Shown here: piece by piece, positions 19,777 through 29,088 of the stretch
Layout of the letters: each line of letters starts with the position of its first letter
Position numbering within the stretch: the stretch's first letter is position 1
Assembly: GCF_002835935.1 (NCBI RefSeq)
Contig: NZ_PJCF01000086.1
Location: 186,001 to 250,000, forward strand
Direction of reading: 5' to 3'
From: Paraglaciecola sp. MB-3u-78
GTDB lineage: Bacteria > Pseudomonadota > Gammaproteobacteria > Enterobacterales > Alteromonadaceae
DNA: 64,000 bases
Notes under the pieces: model-generated
Told to the model about the DNA's origin: nothing
Databases searched by the model: none
What the model saw: only the letters and a program-made list of their open reading frames with translations
Made by a program: the position numbers and the translations under genes

Positions 19777-20901
19777 TTAAAGTATTTGCTTTTTAACACT
19801 GTGGTAAGCCCATTCAAGCCAAGGCATTAAGGCCTCAAGGTCACTGTTTTCGATAGTGGCACCACACCAAATTCTTAAGCCCGCGGGCGCATCTCGATAG
19901 GCACCAATGTCATAAGCAACCTGATGTTCTTCAAGTAACTTGAGCACTGATTTGATTTGTTTTGGCGTTAAATTCAAGGTCAAACAGACACTAGTATTTG
20001 AGCGTATCTTGCTGTCTTGAGTTAGAAAATCAACCCAATCGAATTGTTCTACAAAGGTTTCGATTGTGGTTAAATTTTGGTCTGCAATAGCAATGGTTGC
20101 CGCTTCGCCACCTAATGATTCAACCCAGTTTAGGGCGTCTAAATAATCCACCACACATAACATCGAAGGTGTATTGATCGTTGCGCCGGAAAATAAATCT
20201 TCAATTAATTTTCCGGCTTTGGTCATACGAAAAATTTTAGGTAATGGTCGCGGTGGTGCATAACTTTCAAGGCGCTGGACTGCGCGAGGACTAAGAATTA
20301 ACATGCCATGTCCCCCTTCTCCGCCTAGCACTTTTTGCCAACTGTAAGTGATCACATCGAGTTTTACCCAGTCCATTTTTTGCGCAAACACTGCTGAAGT
20401 GGCATCGCAAAAGGTTAACCCTTTACGGTTAGAGTCAATCCAGTCTGCATTGGGCACTTTTGCCCCAGACGTGGTGCCGTTCCATGTAAACACGACATCG
20501 TGATCACAGTTCACTTCTGTAAAATCAGGCAACTGACCATAGTCTGCGTTTAACACTCGGGTGTTTTCTAATTTTAATTGTTGGATAATATCTGTGGCCC
20601 AGCCTTGGCCAAAAGATTCCCAGTACAACACATCTACAGGTCGCTCACCCAACATCGACCACATGGCCATTTCCATCGCGCCAGTATCTGAAGCGGGTAC
20701 TACAGCAACACGATAACCTTCAGGCAATCCCAAGATTTTAGCGGTATCTAAACAAGCACTCTTTAACGCTTTTTTACCTATAGGTGCTCGATGAGAGCGG
20801 CCTAATACGGATAAATCAAGCTTGCTGACATCGTAACCGGGACGTTTGGCACAAGGACCCGAAGAGAAATTAGGGTTAGCAGGTTTAAGGTTAGGATGCA
20901 T
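19777..20901 (-). CDS. serC: Phosphoserine aminotransferase (serine biosynthesis)
   Basis: A 374-residue PLP enzyme that converts 3-phosphohydroxypyruvate and glutamate to phosphoserine. It belongs to the distinct branch found in alphaproteobacteria and archaea (TIGR01365-like): N-terminus [55 protein letters not shown] and the PLP lysine in [15 protein letters not shown]. The ATG at 20901 is chosen because GAGGAAA lies 2-3 nt before its spacer; a 26-codon upstream extension from 20979 is hydrophobic and unlike the family. It is followed by a broken serA copy. Branch assignment is from motif memory, the enzyme class is firm. Confidence 0.92.
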   Translation of the reverse strand: MHPNLKPANPNFSSGPCAKRPGYDVSKLDLSVLGRSHRAPIGKKALKSACLDTAKILGLPEGYRVAVVPASDTGAMEMAMWSMLGERPVDVLYWESFGQGWATDIIQQLKLENTRVLNADYGQLPDFTEVNCDHDVVFTWNGTTSGAKVPNADWIDSNRKGLTFCDATSAVFAQKMDWVKLDVITYSWQKVLGGEGGHGMLILSPRAVQRLESYAPPRPLPKIFRMTKAGKLIEDLFSGATINTPSMLCVVDYLDALNWVESLGGEAATIAIADQNLTTIETFVEQFDWVDFLTQDSKIRSNTSVCLTLNLTPKQIKSVLKLLEEHQVAYDIGAYRDAPAGLRIWCGATIENSDLEALMPWLEWAYHSVKKQIL

Positions 20902-20998
20902 GATTTCCTCGAACGAAAGGTATGTGAATATAATAGATATTGAAAATACAAGTGATTGAAACCTATCACCAATATTCAAGTGTCATGAATTATACCTA

Positions 20999-21328
20999 TT
21001 ATGTTATATACATGTTAACTATCCACCAATACATAATAGCGGCACCCAATAGAGAGCCTATCGTTAGGCCACCAAACATAATAAGGTAATGTTTGTTAAA
21101 ATATGCGCCTCGCAGCTGCTCACTTGACACCTTTGGGACAGCACAGATATCTGTTTTTGGGATCTCAAATACTGCACATAAACTCATTACAGTCTCGTTT
21201 GAGGCGTTACCAATCTTTTCTATACGCTGCACCGTTCTTAGACTGATGTCACAAGCATCAGCTAAGTGTTGCTGTGTCCAGCTACGCTGAGTACGTAGTT
21301 TTTTTATCGATGAACTATCTATTTCCAT
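20999..21328 (-). CDS. XRE-type helix-turn-helix protein with C-terminal membrane helix
   Basis: A 109-residue protein. Residues ~7-60 are a classic HTH_XRE domain (LRTQRSWTQQHLADACDIS, LRTVQRIEKIGNAS). After a short linker, residues ~80-104 form one hydrophobic helix (YLIMFGGLTIGSLLGAAIMY). A membrane-tethered DNA-binding protein is suggested. It follows an uncharacterised membrane-anchored gene by 18 nt on the same strand, so the pair is probably co-transcribed. The target is unknown. Confidence 0.75.
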   Translation of the reverse strand: MEIDSSSIKKLRTQRSWTQQHLADACDISLRTVQRIEKIGNASNETVMSLCAVFEIPKTDICAVPKVSSEQLRGAYFNKHYLIMFGGLTIGSLLGAAIMYWWIVNMYIT

Positions 21329-21346
21329 ATGAATGATTTGTCTCGT

Positions 21347-21781
21347 TCAGCCGAAAAAGTAGATGGCTAGAAAACCAGCTGCAAAACCAACAGTCACGCC
21401 TATACCAATCCAAAAGCCCAATTGTTTGAGGAAACCTAAAACTCCCCCCGTGATATAGGCTTTAGACTCTGTAAATTGTACTTTTCCATTAATAGCTAGT
21501 GAGCACACTACTTTTTGGGTCAATATGTTGATGACATCAAACTTGACTCGATAGTGTTTACCTTTGTATTGAAAATTGTGCAGACTCAGGACACCATAAC
21601 TACGTTTTTCAGAGACCGGATTATCATTTACGTAGACGGTTTCTTTACCACTGAACGTAGATGCATTGGCGGCAATTTCAATTCCGTCATCTTCAAAAAA
21701 AAACCAAAATCCATCTTTTATAGTGACTTTACTCATGTTGTTTACCAGTAGTTCTCGAGTGGTGCTTATATTGTTATTCAT
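21347..21781 (-). CDS. Uncharacterised C-tail-anchored protein
   Basis: A 144-residue protein that I do not recognise. Residues 1-115 look beta-rich and soluble (DGFWFFFEDDGIEIAANAS, GKETVYVNDNPVSE), and residues ~120-143 form a glycine-rich hydrophobic helix at the very end (WIGIGVTVGFAAGFLAIYFF). The start at 21781 is preferred because AGGA lies 8 nt before it; the longest frame starts at 21820. It precedes the membrane-tethered XRE regulator by 18 nt. Both end in a membrane helix, so they may act together at the inner membrane; this is inference. Confidence 0.55.
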   Translation of the reverse strand: MNNNISTTRELLVNNMSKVTIKDGFWFFFEDDGIEIAANASTFSGKETVYVNDNPVSEKRSYGVLSLHNFQYKGKHYRVKFDVINILTQKVVCSLAINGKVQFTESKAYITGGVLGFLKQLGFWIGIGVTVGFAAGFLAIYFFG

Positions 21782-21996
21782 CTCTTTAATCCTGCTTGTT
21801 AAGAGCAGCCAGTAAATCACCTGAATGAATATTTGACGACGTCAACTATATGACAGTCTTGTATATTGTCATATGACATTAAGCTTGTCATATTAATTAA
21901 GTAATTGAAAAATATAAGGTAGATGATATTTACATTGAACTAAACTGAAAATAATTTAAGAGTGTTTTTGCTATTATTGACTTTTTAGGAAAATAT

Positions 21997-22698
21997 TTAG
22001 TCACTAAATTTTCTAATGTTTTTTTTAAGGGGCTTCACAATATAGTCGTCCATCCCAGCTTCTTTGGCTTTATTATACTCTTGCTTCATCGCATTGGCTG
22101 ATAGCCCACAAATAATAAGGATGTTGTGGCACTCTTGTCTTAGAGTGCGTGTTGCCTCGTAGCCATCCATGACTGGCATTTGTATATCCATAAACACTAG
22201 AACGTATTGGGATGAATTGACTATTTTGGCAACGGCTTGTTGACCATCTTCGGCTATATCAAATGTTAAGCCCTGTAGCGTTAGCATTTCGCCTGCTACC
22301 ATTTGGTTAATGTTGTCGTCTTCCACCAACAATACATGGCCTTCATATGCAGCTAGATCGTGCTCACCGGTATATAAAACCGCACTTTTTATGGGTTTTG
22401 AACCATTCATCAATAGTCGTTGCAAAAAGTGTGAGGCTTGTTGTGGTGTGAAAGGGTGAGATAGACATTCGCCTAGCCATGTGGCGGATAATTGATTCGG
22501 TAAATTGCTCGGTTGGGAGTGGGTGATAAATCCCACTTTCAGTGCTTTGCTGACTAGTGTGTCAATGGATTCATAATAGGTTCTAAATGTCGTCTGATTT
22601 TCGATATCGAATAAAACAGTATCATCACTGTTTATGTCATCCATGTTTGCAGATAGCTGGATAAGACATAAGGGGCTTGGGTTAAAGCGGTCACTCAA
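21997..22698 (-). CDS. Receiver-domain protein, probably the stranded C-terminus of a hybrid histidine kinase
   Basis: A 233-residue product. Residues ~118-228 are a complete receiver domain (VLLVEDDNINQM acidic pocket, VFMDIQMPVMDG phospho-Asp, LSANAM, VKPL lysine). Residues ~5-110 look like a degenerate receiver domain. This tandem arrangement is normal at the end of hybrid sensor kinases. The frame begins with TTG directly after an in-frame TAG, with no ribosome site, and no kinase domain precedes it, so a truncated gene is likely. It could still act as a free receiver if expressed. Confidence 0.6.
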   Translation of the reverse strand: MSDRFNPSPLCLIQLSANMDDINSDDTVLFDIENQTTFRTYYESIDTLVSKALKVGFITHSQPSNLPNQLSATWLGECLSHPFTPQQASHFLQRLLMNGSKPIKSAVLYTGEHDLAAYEGHVLLVEDDNINQMVAGEMLTLQGLTFDIAEDGQQAVAKIVNSSQYVLVFMDIQMPVMDGYEATRTLRQECHNILIICGLSANAMKQEYNKAKEAGMDDYIVKPLKKNIRKFSD

Positions 22699-22906
22699 CT
22701 ACTGCTAGGCTGATAGATTTCAGAGCTTGTCTGCGACTGACATCCTTTGATGATTTGGTAGAGACGTTAGTTATAGGCATATTCAGTGTTCACTTAAGAA
22801 ACTTTATATGAGTTAATTTCAATCTATCGGTAATCTAATCGCAATAAGCTAGGGGTATCTAGTGGCTGTTTTTATTCGCTATTTTACTGCATAAATACTC
22901 CTTACC

Positions 22907-23368
22907 TTAGTCAACATAAAATTTATGTTGAAATTTTAATGTTTTTTGCATAAGCCCATCGTTAATGTAGATAGATATGCGGTACTGCTCTTGGTCACTA
23001 AAAGGCAGTACGGCTAAATAATAAATTGCCTTGCCTTCTTTAACCTGCTTAAACGTCAGCTTTTTAATCACACCAATTAAGTTTTTAGCTTCGCCAGTTA
23101 AGACGACTGATTGCGCGGACTTGTCTTTCCTGTCTAGCACTGAAATATTAATTAGCCCATTAAATTTACTGCGCACTATGGAGTATTGTTTAGCCACTTG
23201 TGGTGTTAAAAAGGTAGTGTTTAAGGCTATATAATGCACGTCCCAGCTACCCAGTACTTGCTTTTGTTCTGCGTTCGTTTGAGACGAAAACATCAGCACT
23301 GCTGCGAATGAAAGACTCAAGCAATAATGGTAAACAACCTTCAAATTAGAAAATTCCAAATAAGTCAC
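22907..23368 (-). CDS. DUF4426 periplasmic protein
   Basis: A 153-residue protein with a signal segment (residues ~10-33, ending TNAEQ). The mature part matches DUF4426 as I know it: GSWDVHYIALNTTFLTPQVA near the start and ISIYINDGLMQKTLKFQHKF at the end. The function is unknown. The start overlaps the end of yggT by 23 nt, which fits the widespread gammaproteobacterial order yggS-proC-yggT-DUF4426. Confidence 0.8.
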   Translation of the reverse strand: MTYLEFSNLKVVYHYCLSLSFAAVLMFSSQTNAEQKQVLGSWDVHYIALNTTFLTPQVAKQYSIVRSKFNGLINISVLDRKDKSAQSVVLTGEAKNLIGVIKKLTFKQVKEGKAIYYLAVLPFSDQEQYRISIYINDGLMQKTLKFQHKFYVD

Positions 23369-23888
23369 CTAATAGTTTTTGAATAAACAGTAACAGCACG
23401 ATCACGACCATCACCGATAAGTCTAATCCCCCCATCTCAGGCATTCTTTTACGAATAGGGGCTAGCATTGGTTCAGTGAGTTGGTCTAATACTAATTCCA
23501 TTGGGTTTCTGCCTTGGCTTACCCAGCTCATAATGGCACGCAGAATAAGCACATACATCACTAAAGTCAGTATTTCTTTAATGACAATCACAAATGACAC
23601 CACGACTATAGACAGGATGTTGAGATCTGTTCCCCCCAACACCATATTAAGCGTGACAATTTTTAATCCTGCAACCAAAAGCGCTAGCACTAAGGTCGCG
23701 GTATCTAAACGACCAATCGAAGGTAACAGTCTACGCATTGGCGCCACTATAGGTTGGGTGGCTTTGACCACAAATTGGCTAAATGGGTTGTAAAAATCTG
23801 CTCTGGCAAATTGTAACCAAAGGCGCAGTAACACCACCATTAGATAAATGTTAAAAACAAAATCAATTAAAAACTGAACTGAACTCAT
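23346..23888 (-). CDS. yggT: YggT family integral membrane protein
   Basis: A 180-residue protein made of two similar YGGT units. Each has a membrane helix, the loop ADFYNPFSQFVVKATQPI or RNPMELVLDQLTEPMLAPIR, and a following helix. The ATG has GAGGAAA upstream. The family sits beside proC and yggS in most gammaproteobacteria and has been linked to osmotic tolerance and membrane protein complexes, but the exact role is not fixed. It is the third gene of this minus-strand operon. Confidence 0.9.
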   Translation of the reverse strand: MSSVQFLIDFVFNIYLMVVLLRLWLQFARADFYNPFSQFVVKATQPIVAPMRRLLPSIGRLDTATLVLALLVAGLKIVTLNMVLGGTDLNILSIVVVSFVIVIKEILTLVMYVLILRAIMSWVSQGRNPMELVLDQLTEPMLAPIRKRMPEMGGLDLSVMVVIVLLLFIQKLLGDLFGIF

Positions 23889-23937
23889 ATTCTGGGGTTT
23901 CCTCGGTATTTATGTAAGCTGTTTGAATTAAATCAAT

Positions 23938-24759
23938 CTAAAATTGTTTGGCCATTTCTTCAGCGCGTTTGACCGCAGCCTGCATGGCGACGGAGACTAC
24001 CTGTTCTAAACCCTGTTGCTGAAACGATTCTATCGCCTTGGCAGTGGTACCGGCTTTAGAGGTAACTTGGGTACGCAACTCACTTAATTCAAGGTGTGGA
24101 TTGTGACAAACCATTTCAGCCGCACCTAACATGGCTTGCTGCACCATTAACCGAGCTGTTGCATGGTCAAATCCTTGGCGTTCTGATTCTGTTTGCATCG
24201 CTTCTAAAAATAAGTAAAAGTATGCTGGGCTGCTGCCCGCTGCGGCAATTACGCCGTCTATCATCGACTCTTTTTCAACCCAAGCAATTTCACCCACTTG
24301 ACTCATTAAGTCAGCGGCATATTGTTTATCCATTTTATCGATATTGACATCTGCAAATAGGCCCGTCATGCCCTTGCCTAAAGAGCTAGGAGTATTGGGC
24401 ATAGTGCGAATAATAGGGAAGGATCCGCCAAGCATTTGCTGAAGACGTGAGGTTGTGATGCCAGCCGCAATCGACACAAAAAGTTTGCCACTTAAGTTCT
24501 GTTCCAGTGCGAGCTTGGCACATACCTGCTCCATAAGTTGGGGTTTTACTGCAAGCACAATGACATCTGCTGTATCTACCGCCTCGTTATTATATTGGGT
24601 GACATTAATCGTAAAATCAGCTTGTAGAGCAGACAGTTTGCCCATTGACGGATTACTTGCCGTTATCAAATCTGCGGGGTAAGCGTTTTTGACTAAGCCA
24701 CTGATAATGCTTCTAGTCATGTTACCTGCGCCAATAAAAGCTATTTTTCTGTGTTCCAT
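23938..24759 (-). CDS. proC: Pyrroline-5-carboxylate reductase (proline biosynthesis)
   Basis: A 273-residue NAD(P)H-dependent reductase that makes L-proline from pyrroline-5-carboxylate in the cytoplasm. Marks: nucleotide fold KIAFIGAGNMTRSIISGLV, DVIVLAVKPQ, the RTMPNTPSSLGKGMTGLF segment and the C-terminal substrate motif TSKAGTTAKAIESFQQQG. The ATG at 24759 follows AAGGAC; the longer frame to 24801 lacks support. It is 25 nt behind yggS and 49 nt before yggT. Confidence 0.96.
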   Translation of the reverse strand: MEHRKIAFIGAGNMTRSIISGLVKNAYPADLITASNPSMGKLSALQADFTINVTQYNNEAVDTADVIVLAVKPQLMEQVCAKLALEQNLSGKLFVSIAAGITTSRLQQMLGGSFPIIRTMPNTPSSLGKGMTGLFADVNIDKMDKQYAADLMSQVGEIAWVEKESMIDGVIAAAGSSPAYFYLFLEAMQTESERQGFDHATARLMVQQAMLGAAEMVCHNPHLELSELRTQVTSKAGTTAKAIESFQQQGLEQVVSVAMQAAVKRAEEMAKQF

Positions 24760-24784
24760 GATTGTCCTTTTGTTAACTCTTGTA

Positions 24785-25468
24785 TTAATTGCGACGGCCA
24801 AAAATGGCTGTACCTATTCTTACCATAGTACTACCATTGTTAATGGCATTTTGCATATCCCCCGACATGCCCATAGATAATGTATCCACTGATGGATACT
24901 GTTTTTTAAGATTGTCATATAATGCTGCCATGTGAGCAAAGCTGGCTGTTTGTTCAGCCTGAGATTGAGCGGCTTTAGGAATAGTCATTAGCCCACGCAA
25001 TCTTAGATTAGGTAGCTCACTAATGGCTTTGGCAAAGTCATTTAATTCATTTACGCCTATGCCCGCTTTATTTTTATCGTCATCAATATTCACCTGGATA
25101 CACACGTTCAATATTTTGTTGGGTGTTATTTGATCATTCAGCCTTTGGGCTATTTTGAGCCTATCGATTGCTTGCACCCAATCGAAGTTTTCGGCCACCA
25201 AACGGGTTTTATTCGATTGCAACGGCCCGATGAAATACCACTCAATATCATCAAGTGATTGTAACATCTGTATTTTTTCTACGCCTTCTTGTACGTAGTT
25301 TTCACCAAACAAACGTTGTCCCGCTTCATACGCATGCACGATATCAGATACGGGTTTGGTTTTACTCACCGCTAGCAATTTTACCGCATTTGATGGACGA
25401 TGGGCATCTAAGGTAGATTGCTCGAGTGTTATTTGTACGCTTTTGAGTCGTTCTGCTATGGTTTCCAT
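24785..25468 (-). CDS. yggS: YggS family PLP homeostasis protein
   Basis: A 227-residue fold-type III PLP-binding protein (COG0325). Marks: LLAVSKTKPVSDIVHAYEAG with the PLP lysine near residue 36, FGENYVQEGVEKI, WYFIGPLQSNKTRLVAENF, GLMTIP and LSMGMSGDMQNAI. It keeps free PLP in balance and has no known catalytic substrate. It heads the proC operon and is divergent from pilT by only 29 nt, so the promoters of both operons must overlap there or lie within the genes. Confidence 0.95.
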   Translation of the reverse strand: METIAERLKSVQITLEQSTLDAHRPSNAVKLLAVSKTKPVSDIVHAYEAGQRLFGENYVQEGVEKIQMLQSLDDIEWYFIGPLQSNKTRLVAENFDWVQAIDRLKIAQRLNDQITPNKILNVCIQVNIDDDKNKAGIGVNELNDFAKAISELPNLRLRGLMTIPKAAQSQAEQTASFAHMAALYDNLKKQYPSVDTLSMGMSGDMQNAINNGSTMVRIGTAIFGRRN

Positions 25469-25497
25469 ATTGCAACATGATGTACGGAGAATATTAC

Positions 25498-26547
25498 TTG
25501 GATATTACCGAACTTTTAGCCTTTAGTGTTAAAAATAAAGCTTCTGATTTACACCTTTCTGCGGGTTTGCCCCCCGTCATCCGTGTCGACGGTGAAATGC
25601 GAAAACTAAATATACCTGCACTCGACCATAAAGAAGTGCATGCTTTGATTTTTGAAATCATGAACGATAAACAGCGTAAGGAATATGAAGAGAACCTCGA
25701 AACTGACTTTTCCTTTGAGGTAAAAGACTTGTCACGTTTTAGGGTGAATGCCTTTGTGCAAAATCGTGGTGCGGCGGCAGTCTTAAGAACCATCCCAAGT
25801 GAAATTTTAAGTCTAGATGACTTAGGTGCGCCGCAAATATTTAAAGACATCATCAATCAGCCCACTGGCATTATACTTGTGACTGGCGCTACAGGTTCGG
25901 GTAAAAGTACCACTTTAGCGGCTATGGTTGATCATATTAACGCGACTAAACGAGAGCATATTCTAACCATTGAAGACCCTATCGAATTTGTCCATGAAAA
26001 CAAACTTTGTGTGCTCAATCAGCGTGAAGTGCATAGAGACACACACAGTTTCAACAATGCGCTACGGTCTGCGTTACGTGAAGATCCTGATATCATTTTG
26101 GTGGGGGAATTACGAGATTTAGAAACTATCCGCTTGGCAATTTCAGCCGCCGAAACAGGACATTTAGTTTTTGGGACATTACACACCAACTCGGCACCTA
26201 AAACCATTGATAGATTAATTGATGTGTTTCCTGCTGCGGAAAAGTCGATGATACGTTCTATGTTGTCTGAGTCGTTACGAGCGGTTATTTCTCAAACCTT
26301 ATTGAAAAAAATCGGGGGGGGAAGAGTGGCGGCTCATGAAATTATGCTAGGTATTCCAGCCATTAGAAACCTCATTCGCGAAGATAAAGTGCCACAAATG
26401 TATTCAGTTATTCAAACCGGTCAATCCCATGGTATGCAGACAATGGATCAGTGTTTACAGAGGTTAGTCGCCCAAGGCGTGATTTCGGCCCAAGATGCTG
26501 CGGCAAAATCTATCGATAAAAAACCAAATTCTAGTTTTGGGAATTAA
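25498..26547 (+). CDS. pilT: Type IV pilus retraction ATPase PilT
   Basis: A 349-residue hexameric ATPase that powers pilus retraction and twitching. Marks: DITELLAFSVKNKASDLHLSAG, Walker A VTGATGSGKSTTLAAM, Asp box TIEDPIEFVH, Walker B EDPDIILVGELRD, His box GHLVFGTLHTNS and the AIRNLIREDK segment. A TTG at 25498 is chosen as start because GGAG lies 9 nt upstream and the product then begins MDITELL as in known PilT; ATG at 25477 would add seven residues. pilU follows with a 1-nt overlap. Confidence 0.95.
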   Translation: MDITELLAFSVKNKASDLHLSAGLPPVIRVDGEMRKLNIPALDHKEVHALIFEIMNDKQRKEYEENLETDFSFEVKDLSRFRVNAFVQNRGAAAVLRTIPSEILSLDDLGAPQIFKDIINQPTGIILVTGATGSGKSTTLAAMVDHINATKREHILTIEDPIEFVHENKLCVLNQREVHRDTHSFNNALRSALREDPDIILVGELRDLETIRLAISAAETGHLVFGTLHTNSAPKTIDRLIDVFPAAEKSMIRSMLSESLRAVISQTLLKKIGGGRVAAHEIMLGIPAIRNLIREDKVPQMYSVIQTGQSHGMQTMDQCLQRLVAQGVISAQDAAAKSIDKKPNSSFGN

Positions 26548-27662
26548 TGATGGAACTCACGCCTTATTTAGAAGAGATGCAAGGGTTAGGTGCCTCGGAT
26601 TTATTTGTCACTGTTGGCTTTCCAGTTAGTGCAAAAATAAACGGCCAAATGACGCCCATAGGTGGCAATAATTTAAGCGAAGAAGACGCTTTAGCCTTAG
26701 TACACGATGCTATGAGCGACAAACAAAAGATTGAGTTTGAGCAAACTAAAGAATGTAACTTTGCTATCGCTCGCGATGAAATCGGTCGTTTTCGTTGTAG
26801 TGCTTTTTGGCAACGAGATATGGCCGGTATGGTAGTGAGACGTATTGTCACACAAATCCCTCAAGTGTCAGATCTAGGTTTACCCGAAGTATTAAAAGAC
26901 GTCATTATGTCCAAGCGAGGCTTGTTGTTATTTGTGGGTGCTACCGGTACGGGTAAATCGACCTCTTTAGCCGCATTGATGGGCCATAGGAATCAACATT
27001 CGAGAGGTCATATCCTGACGATTGAAGACCCGATAGAATTTGTCCATGAACATGGCAATTGTGTGGTCACCCAGCGAGAGGTAGGTATAGATACTAAGTC
27101 CTTTGACGACGCTTTAAAAAGTTCATTACGCCAAGCGCCTGATGTCATTATGATTGGTGAAATTCGTTCGATGGAAACCATGGAATACGCCATGTCTTTT
27201 GCGGATACCGGGCATTTATGTGTAGCCACGTTGCATGCTAATAATGCCAATCAAGCGATTGAACGAATTATGCATTTGGCGCCATCGGATCAACATGAAA
27301 AGTTACGCTTTGATTTAAGTTTAAATATGCGCGCAATTATTGCTCAGCAATTAGTACCCACGCCCGATGGTAAAGGCCGAGTGGCAGCTATCGAAATATT
27401 GCTTAACTCGCCTTTAGTCACAGACCTTATTCAGCGCAACGAAATTGGTGGTTTAAAAGAAGCAATGAAAAAAGGCAAGGAAATAGGCATGCAGAGTTTT
27501 GATATGGCCCTATATGACTTGTATAAAACGGGAAAAATCACCTTAGATCATGCTATCCATCATGCTGACTCGCCAAACGATTTACGTCTTATGATCAAAC
27601 TAGATTCGGATGAGGGCAATCAACTGGGTTCGTTGTCCAATGTTTCTATTGATATGGACTAA
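26547..27662 (+). CDS. pilU: PilT-dependent retraction ATPase PilU
   Basis: A 371-residue paralogue of PilT that adds force to retraction. Marks: LGASDLFVTVGFPVSAKING, Walker A VGATGTGKSTSLAALMG, TIEDPIEFVHEHGNCVV, Walker B APDVIMIGEIRSMET and CVATLHANNANQAIERIMH. The start ATG overlaps the last base of the pilT stop, and a second ATG follows directly. The DUF2007 gene starts 8 nt after its stop. Confidence 0.95.
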   Translation: MMELTPYLEEMQGLGASDLFVTVGFPVSAKINGQMTPIGGNNLSEEDALALVHDAMSDKQKIEFEQTKECNFAIARDEIGRFRCSAFWQRDMAGMVVRRIVTQIPQVSDLGLPEVLKDVIMSKRGLLLFVGATGTGKSTSLAALMGHRNQHSRGHILTIEDPIEFVHEHGNCVVTQREVGIDTKSFDDALKSSLRQAPDVIMIGEIRSMETMEYAMSFADTGHLCVATLHANNANQAIERIMHLAPSDQHEKLRFDLSLNMRAIIAQQLVPTPDGKGRVAAIEILLNSPLVTDLIQRNEIGGLKEAMKKGKEIGMQSFDMALYDLYKTGKITLDHAIHHADSPNDLRLMIKLDSDEGNQLGSLSNVSIDMD

Positions 27663-27670
27663 GGACAATT

Positions 27671-27982
27671 TTGAATAAAGTTTACAGTCATCACGATCGC
27701 TTTATGGTCTTTCAAATCAAACAATTGCTTGATGAAAAAGGTATTCCTTGTTTTCTGAAAAATGAATTTGCTATCGGTGCCATGGGCGAATTATCGCCTA
27801 TGGACGTGATGCCAGAAGTTTGGATAAGTGATCTTCAATGGTTGCCGAAGGCACAGCAGTTTATTGCTGAATTTGAACATCAACCAACAGACGCATCTCC
27901 TTGGATATGCAGCAACTGTAAAGAGAAAAATGGCGCTAGCTTTGAGCTGTGTTGGCAATGTGGCGAAGATCGTGTTGTATAA
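27671..27982 (+). CDS. DUF2007 protein with C-terminal zinc ribbon
   Basis: A 103-residue protein. Residues ~1-68 match the small GlnB-like DUF2007 fold (FMVFQIKQLLDEKGIPCFLKN, MPEVWISD). Residues ~76-98 form a RanBP2-like zinc finger, WICSNCKEKNGASFELCWQC, with four cysteines. Start is TTG, with AAGGA 5 nt upstream. It follows pilU in the same direction. It is probably a small signalling or regulatory protein; no specific role is known. Confidence 0.82.
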   Translation: MNKVYSHHDRFMVFQIKQLLDEKGIPCFLKNEFAIGAMGELSPMDVMPEVWISDLQWLPKAQQFIAEFEHQPTDASPWICSNCKEKNGASFELCWQCGEDRVV

Positions 27983-28018
27983 AATTAAACCTTTTACCCA
28001 TGAGTCACCTAAACTTTT

Positions 28019-28933
28019 ATGCCGTTAAATACTGCCGATTCGAATCAGATAGAAAACTTTATTGAAGCCATGTGGTTAGAAAAGGGGTTAAGTGAAAATA
28101 CCCTGAGTGCCTACCGTTCTGATTTAAACAAATTTGCACTTTATCTTGCCCGACAAAGTGAGGAAGGTAGAGCGGTACAATTGCTAGATTTTGAACAGGA
28201 TGTTCTGAATCAATATTTAGCCACCCGTTATGACAGTGGGTTATCTGAACGCAGCACTTCCCGTTTTTTAAGTAGCTTACGGAGTTTGTGTCAATATATG
28301 CTGCGGCAAAAAATCCGCAATGACGATCCAGTAAGCCTACTGCAAAATCCCAAACTGCCTCAATCACTGCCTAAAACGTTGACCGAGTCGCAAGTTATCG
28401 ATCTATTAAATGCGCCTAAAACCGACGATCCCATTCAATTACGTGATAAAGCCATGTTAGAGGTATTGTATGCCACAGGCTTGCGAGTAACCGAATTAGT
28501 CAGTTTACGATTGGACCAATTGAGTCTTCAACAAGGTGTGGTAAGAGTCACAGGTAAAGGCAATAAAGATAGACTGGTGCCGCTAGGCGAAGAAGCGATT
28601 GAGTGGGTTTCTACTTTTCTAAAGCAAGGGCGAACGGTGTTACTTAAATCCGAAAGTGACATTATTTTCCCAAGCAAACGTGGCGTAGCCATGACGCGGC
28701 AGACATTTTGGCATCGAATTAAGCTATATAGTCAAATCGCCAATATTCAAACTGACTTGTCACCCCACACCTTGCGTCATGCCTTTGCTACTCATTTACT
28801 TAATCACGGAGCAGACTTACGTGTTGTACAAATGTTGTTGGGACATAGTGACTTATCTACCACGCAAATTTATACTCATGTAGCGACAGAGCGATTGCAA
28901 AAACTTGTTGCGGAACATCATCCACGGGGATAA
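28019..28933 (+). CDS. xerD: Site-specific tyrosine recombinase XerD
   Basis: A 304-residue recombinase that, with XerC, resolves chromosome dimers at dif during division. N-terminal SAM-like core domain: FIEAMWLEKGLSENTLSAYRSDL. Catalytic set: R in ATGLRVTELVSL, K in GKGNKDRLVPL, HTLRHAFATHLL, LGHSDLSTTQIYTHV with the nucleophile Tyr near residue 285. dsbC and recJ follow on the same strand, the conserved xerD-dsbC-recJ order of gammaproteobacteria, which supports XerD over XerC. Confidence 0.95.
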   Translation: MPLNTADSNQIENFIEAMWLEKGLSENTLSAYRSDLNKFALYLARQSEEGRAVQLLDFEQDVLNQYLATRYDSGLSERSTSRFLSSLRSLCQYMLRQKIRNDDPVSLLQNPKLPQSLPKTLTESQVIDLLNAPKTDDPIQLRDKAMLEVLYATGLRVTELVSLRLDQLSLQQGVVRVTGKGNKDRLVPLGEEAIEWVSTFLKQGRTVLLKSESDIIFPSKRGVAMTRQTFWHRIKLYSQIANIQTDLSPHTLRHAFATHLLNHGADLRVVQMLLGHSDLSTTQIYTHVATERLQKLVAEHHPRG

Positions 28934-29088
28934 TGAGTCAACATCAGATTAATAAACCTGTTGTTTGTTGTGGATTTTTAAATGCCATTGGTTTACATCT
29001 TGGGTTGGGCTAAACTAACCCCAATATCTTTTTGGAATTATTTCTTTTGTTTAGGGTCATATTACTAATGCAATTATTTGGAAAATCT

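Noticed and set aside
22691-22780. A 29-codon minus-strand frame with a twin-arginine-like motif (SRRQALKSISLA)
   Set aside because: It stops at once and overlaps the start of the receiver-domain frame; at best it is the N-terminal stub of a lost exported protein, too short to call.
25477-25497. ATG at 25477 as the pilT start
   Set aside because: The TTG at 25498 has the better placed GGAG and gives the family N-terminus; the upstream ATG has no ribosome site.
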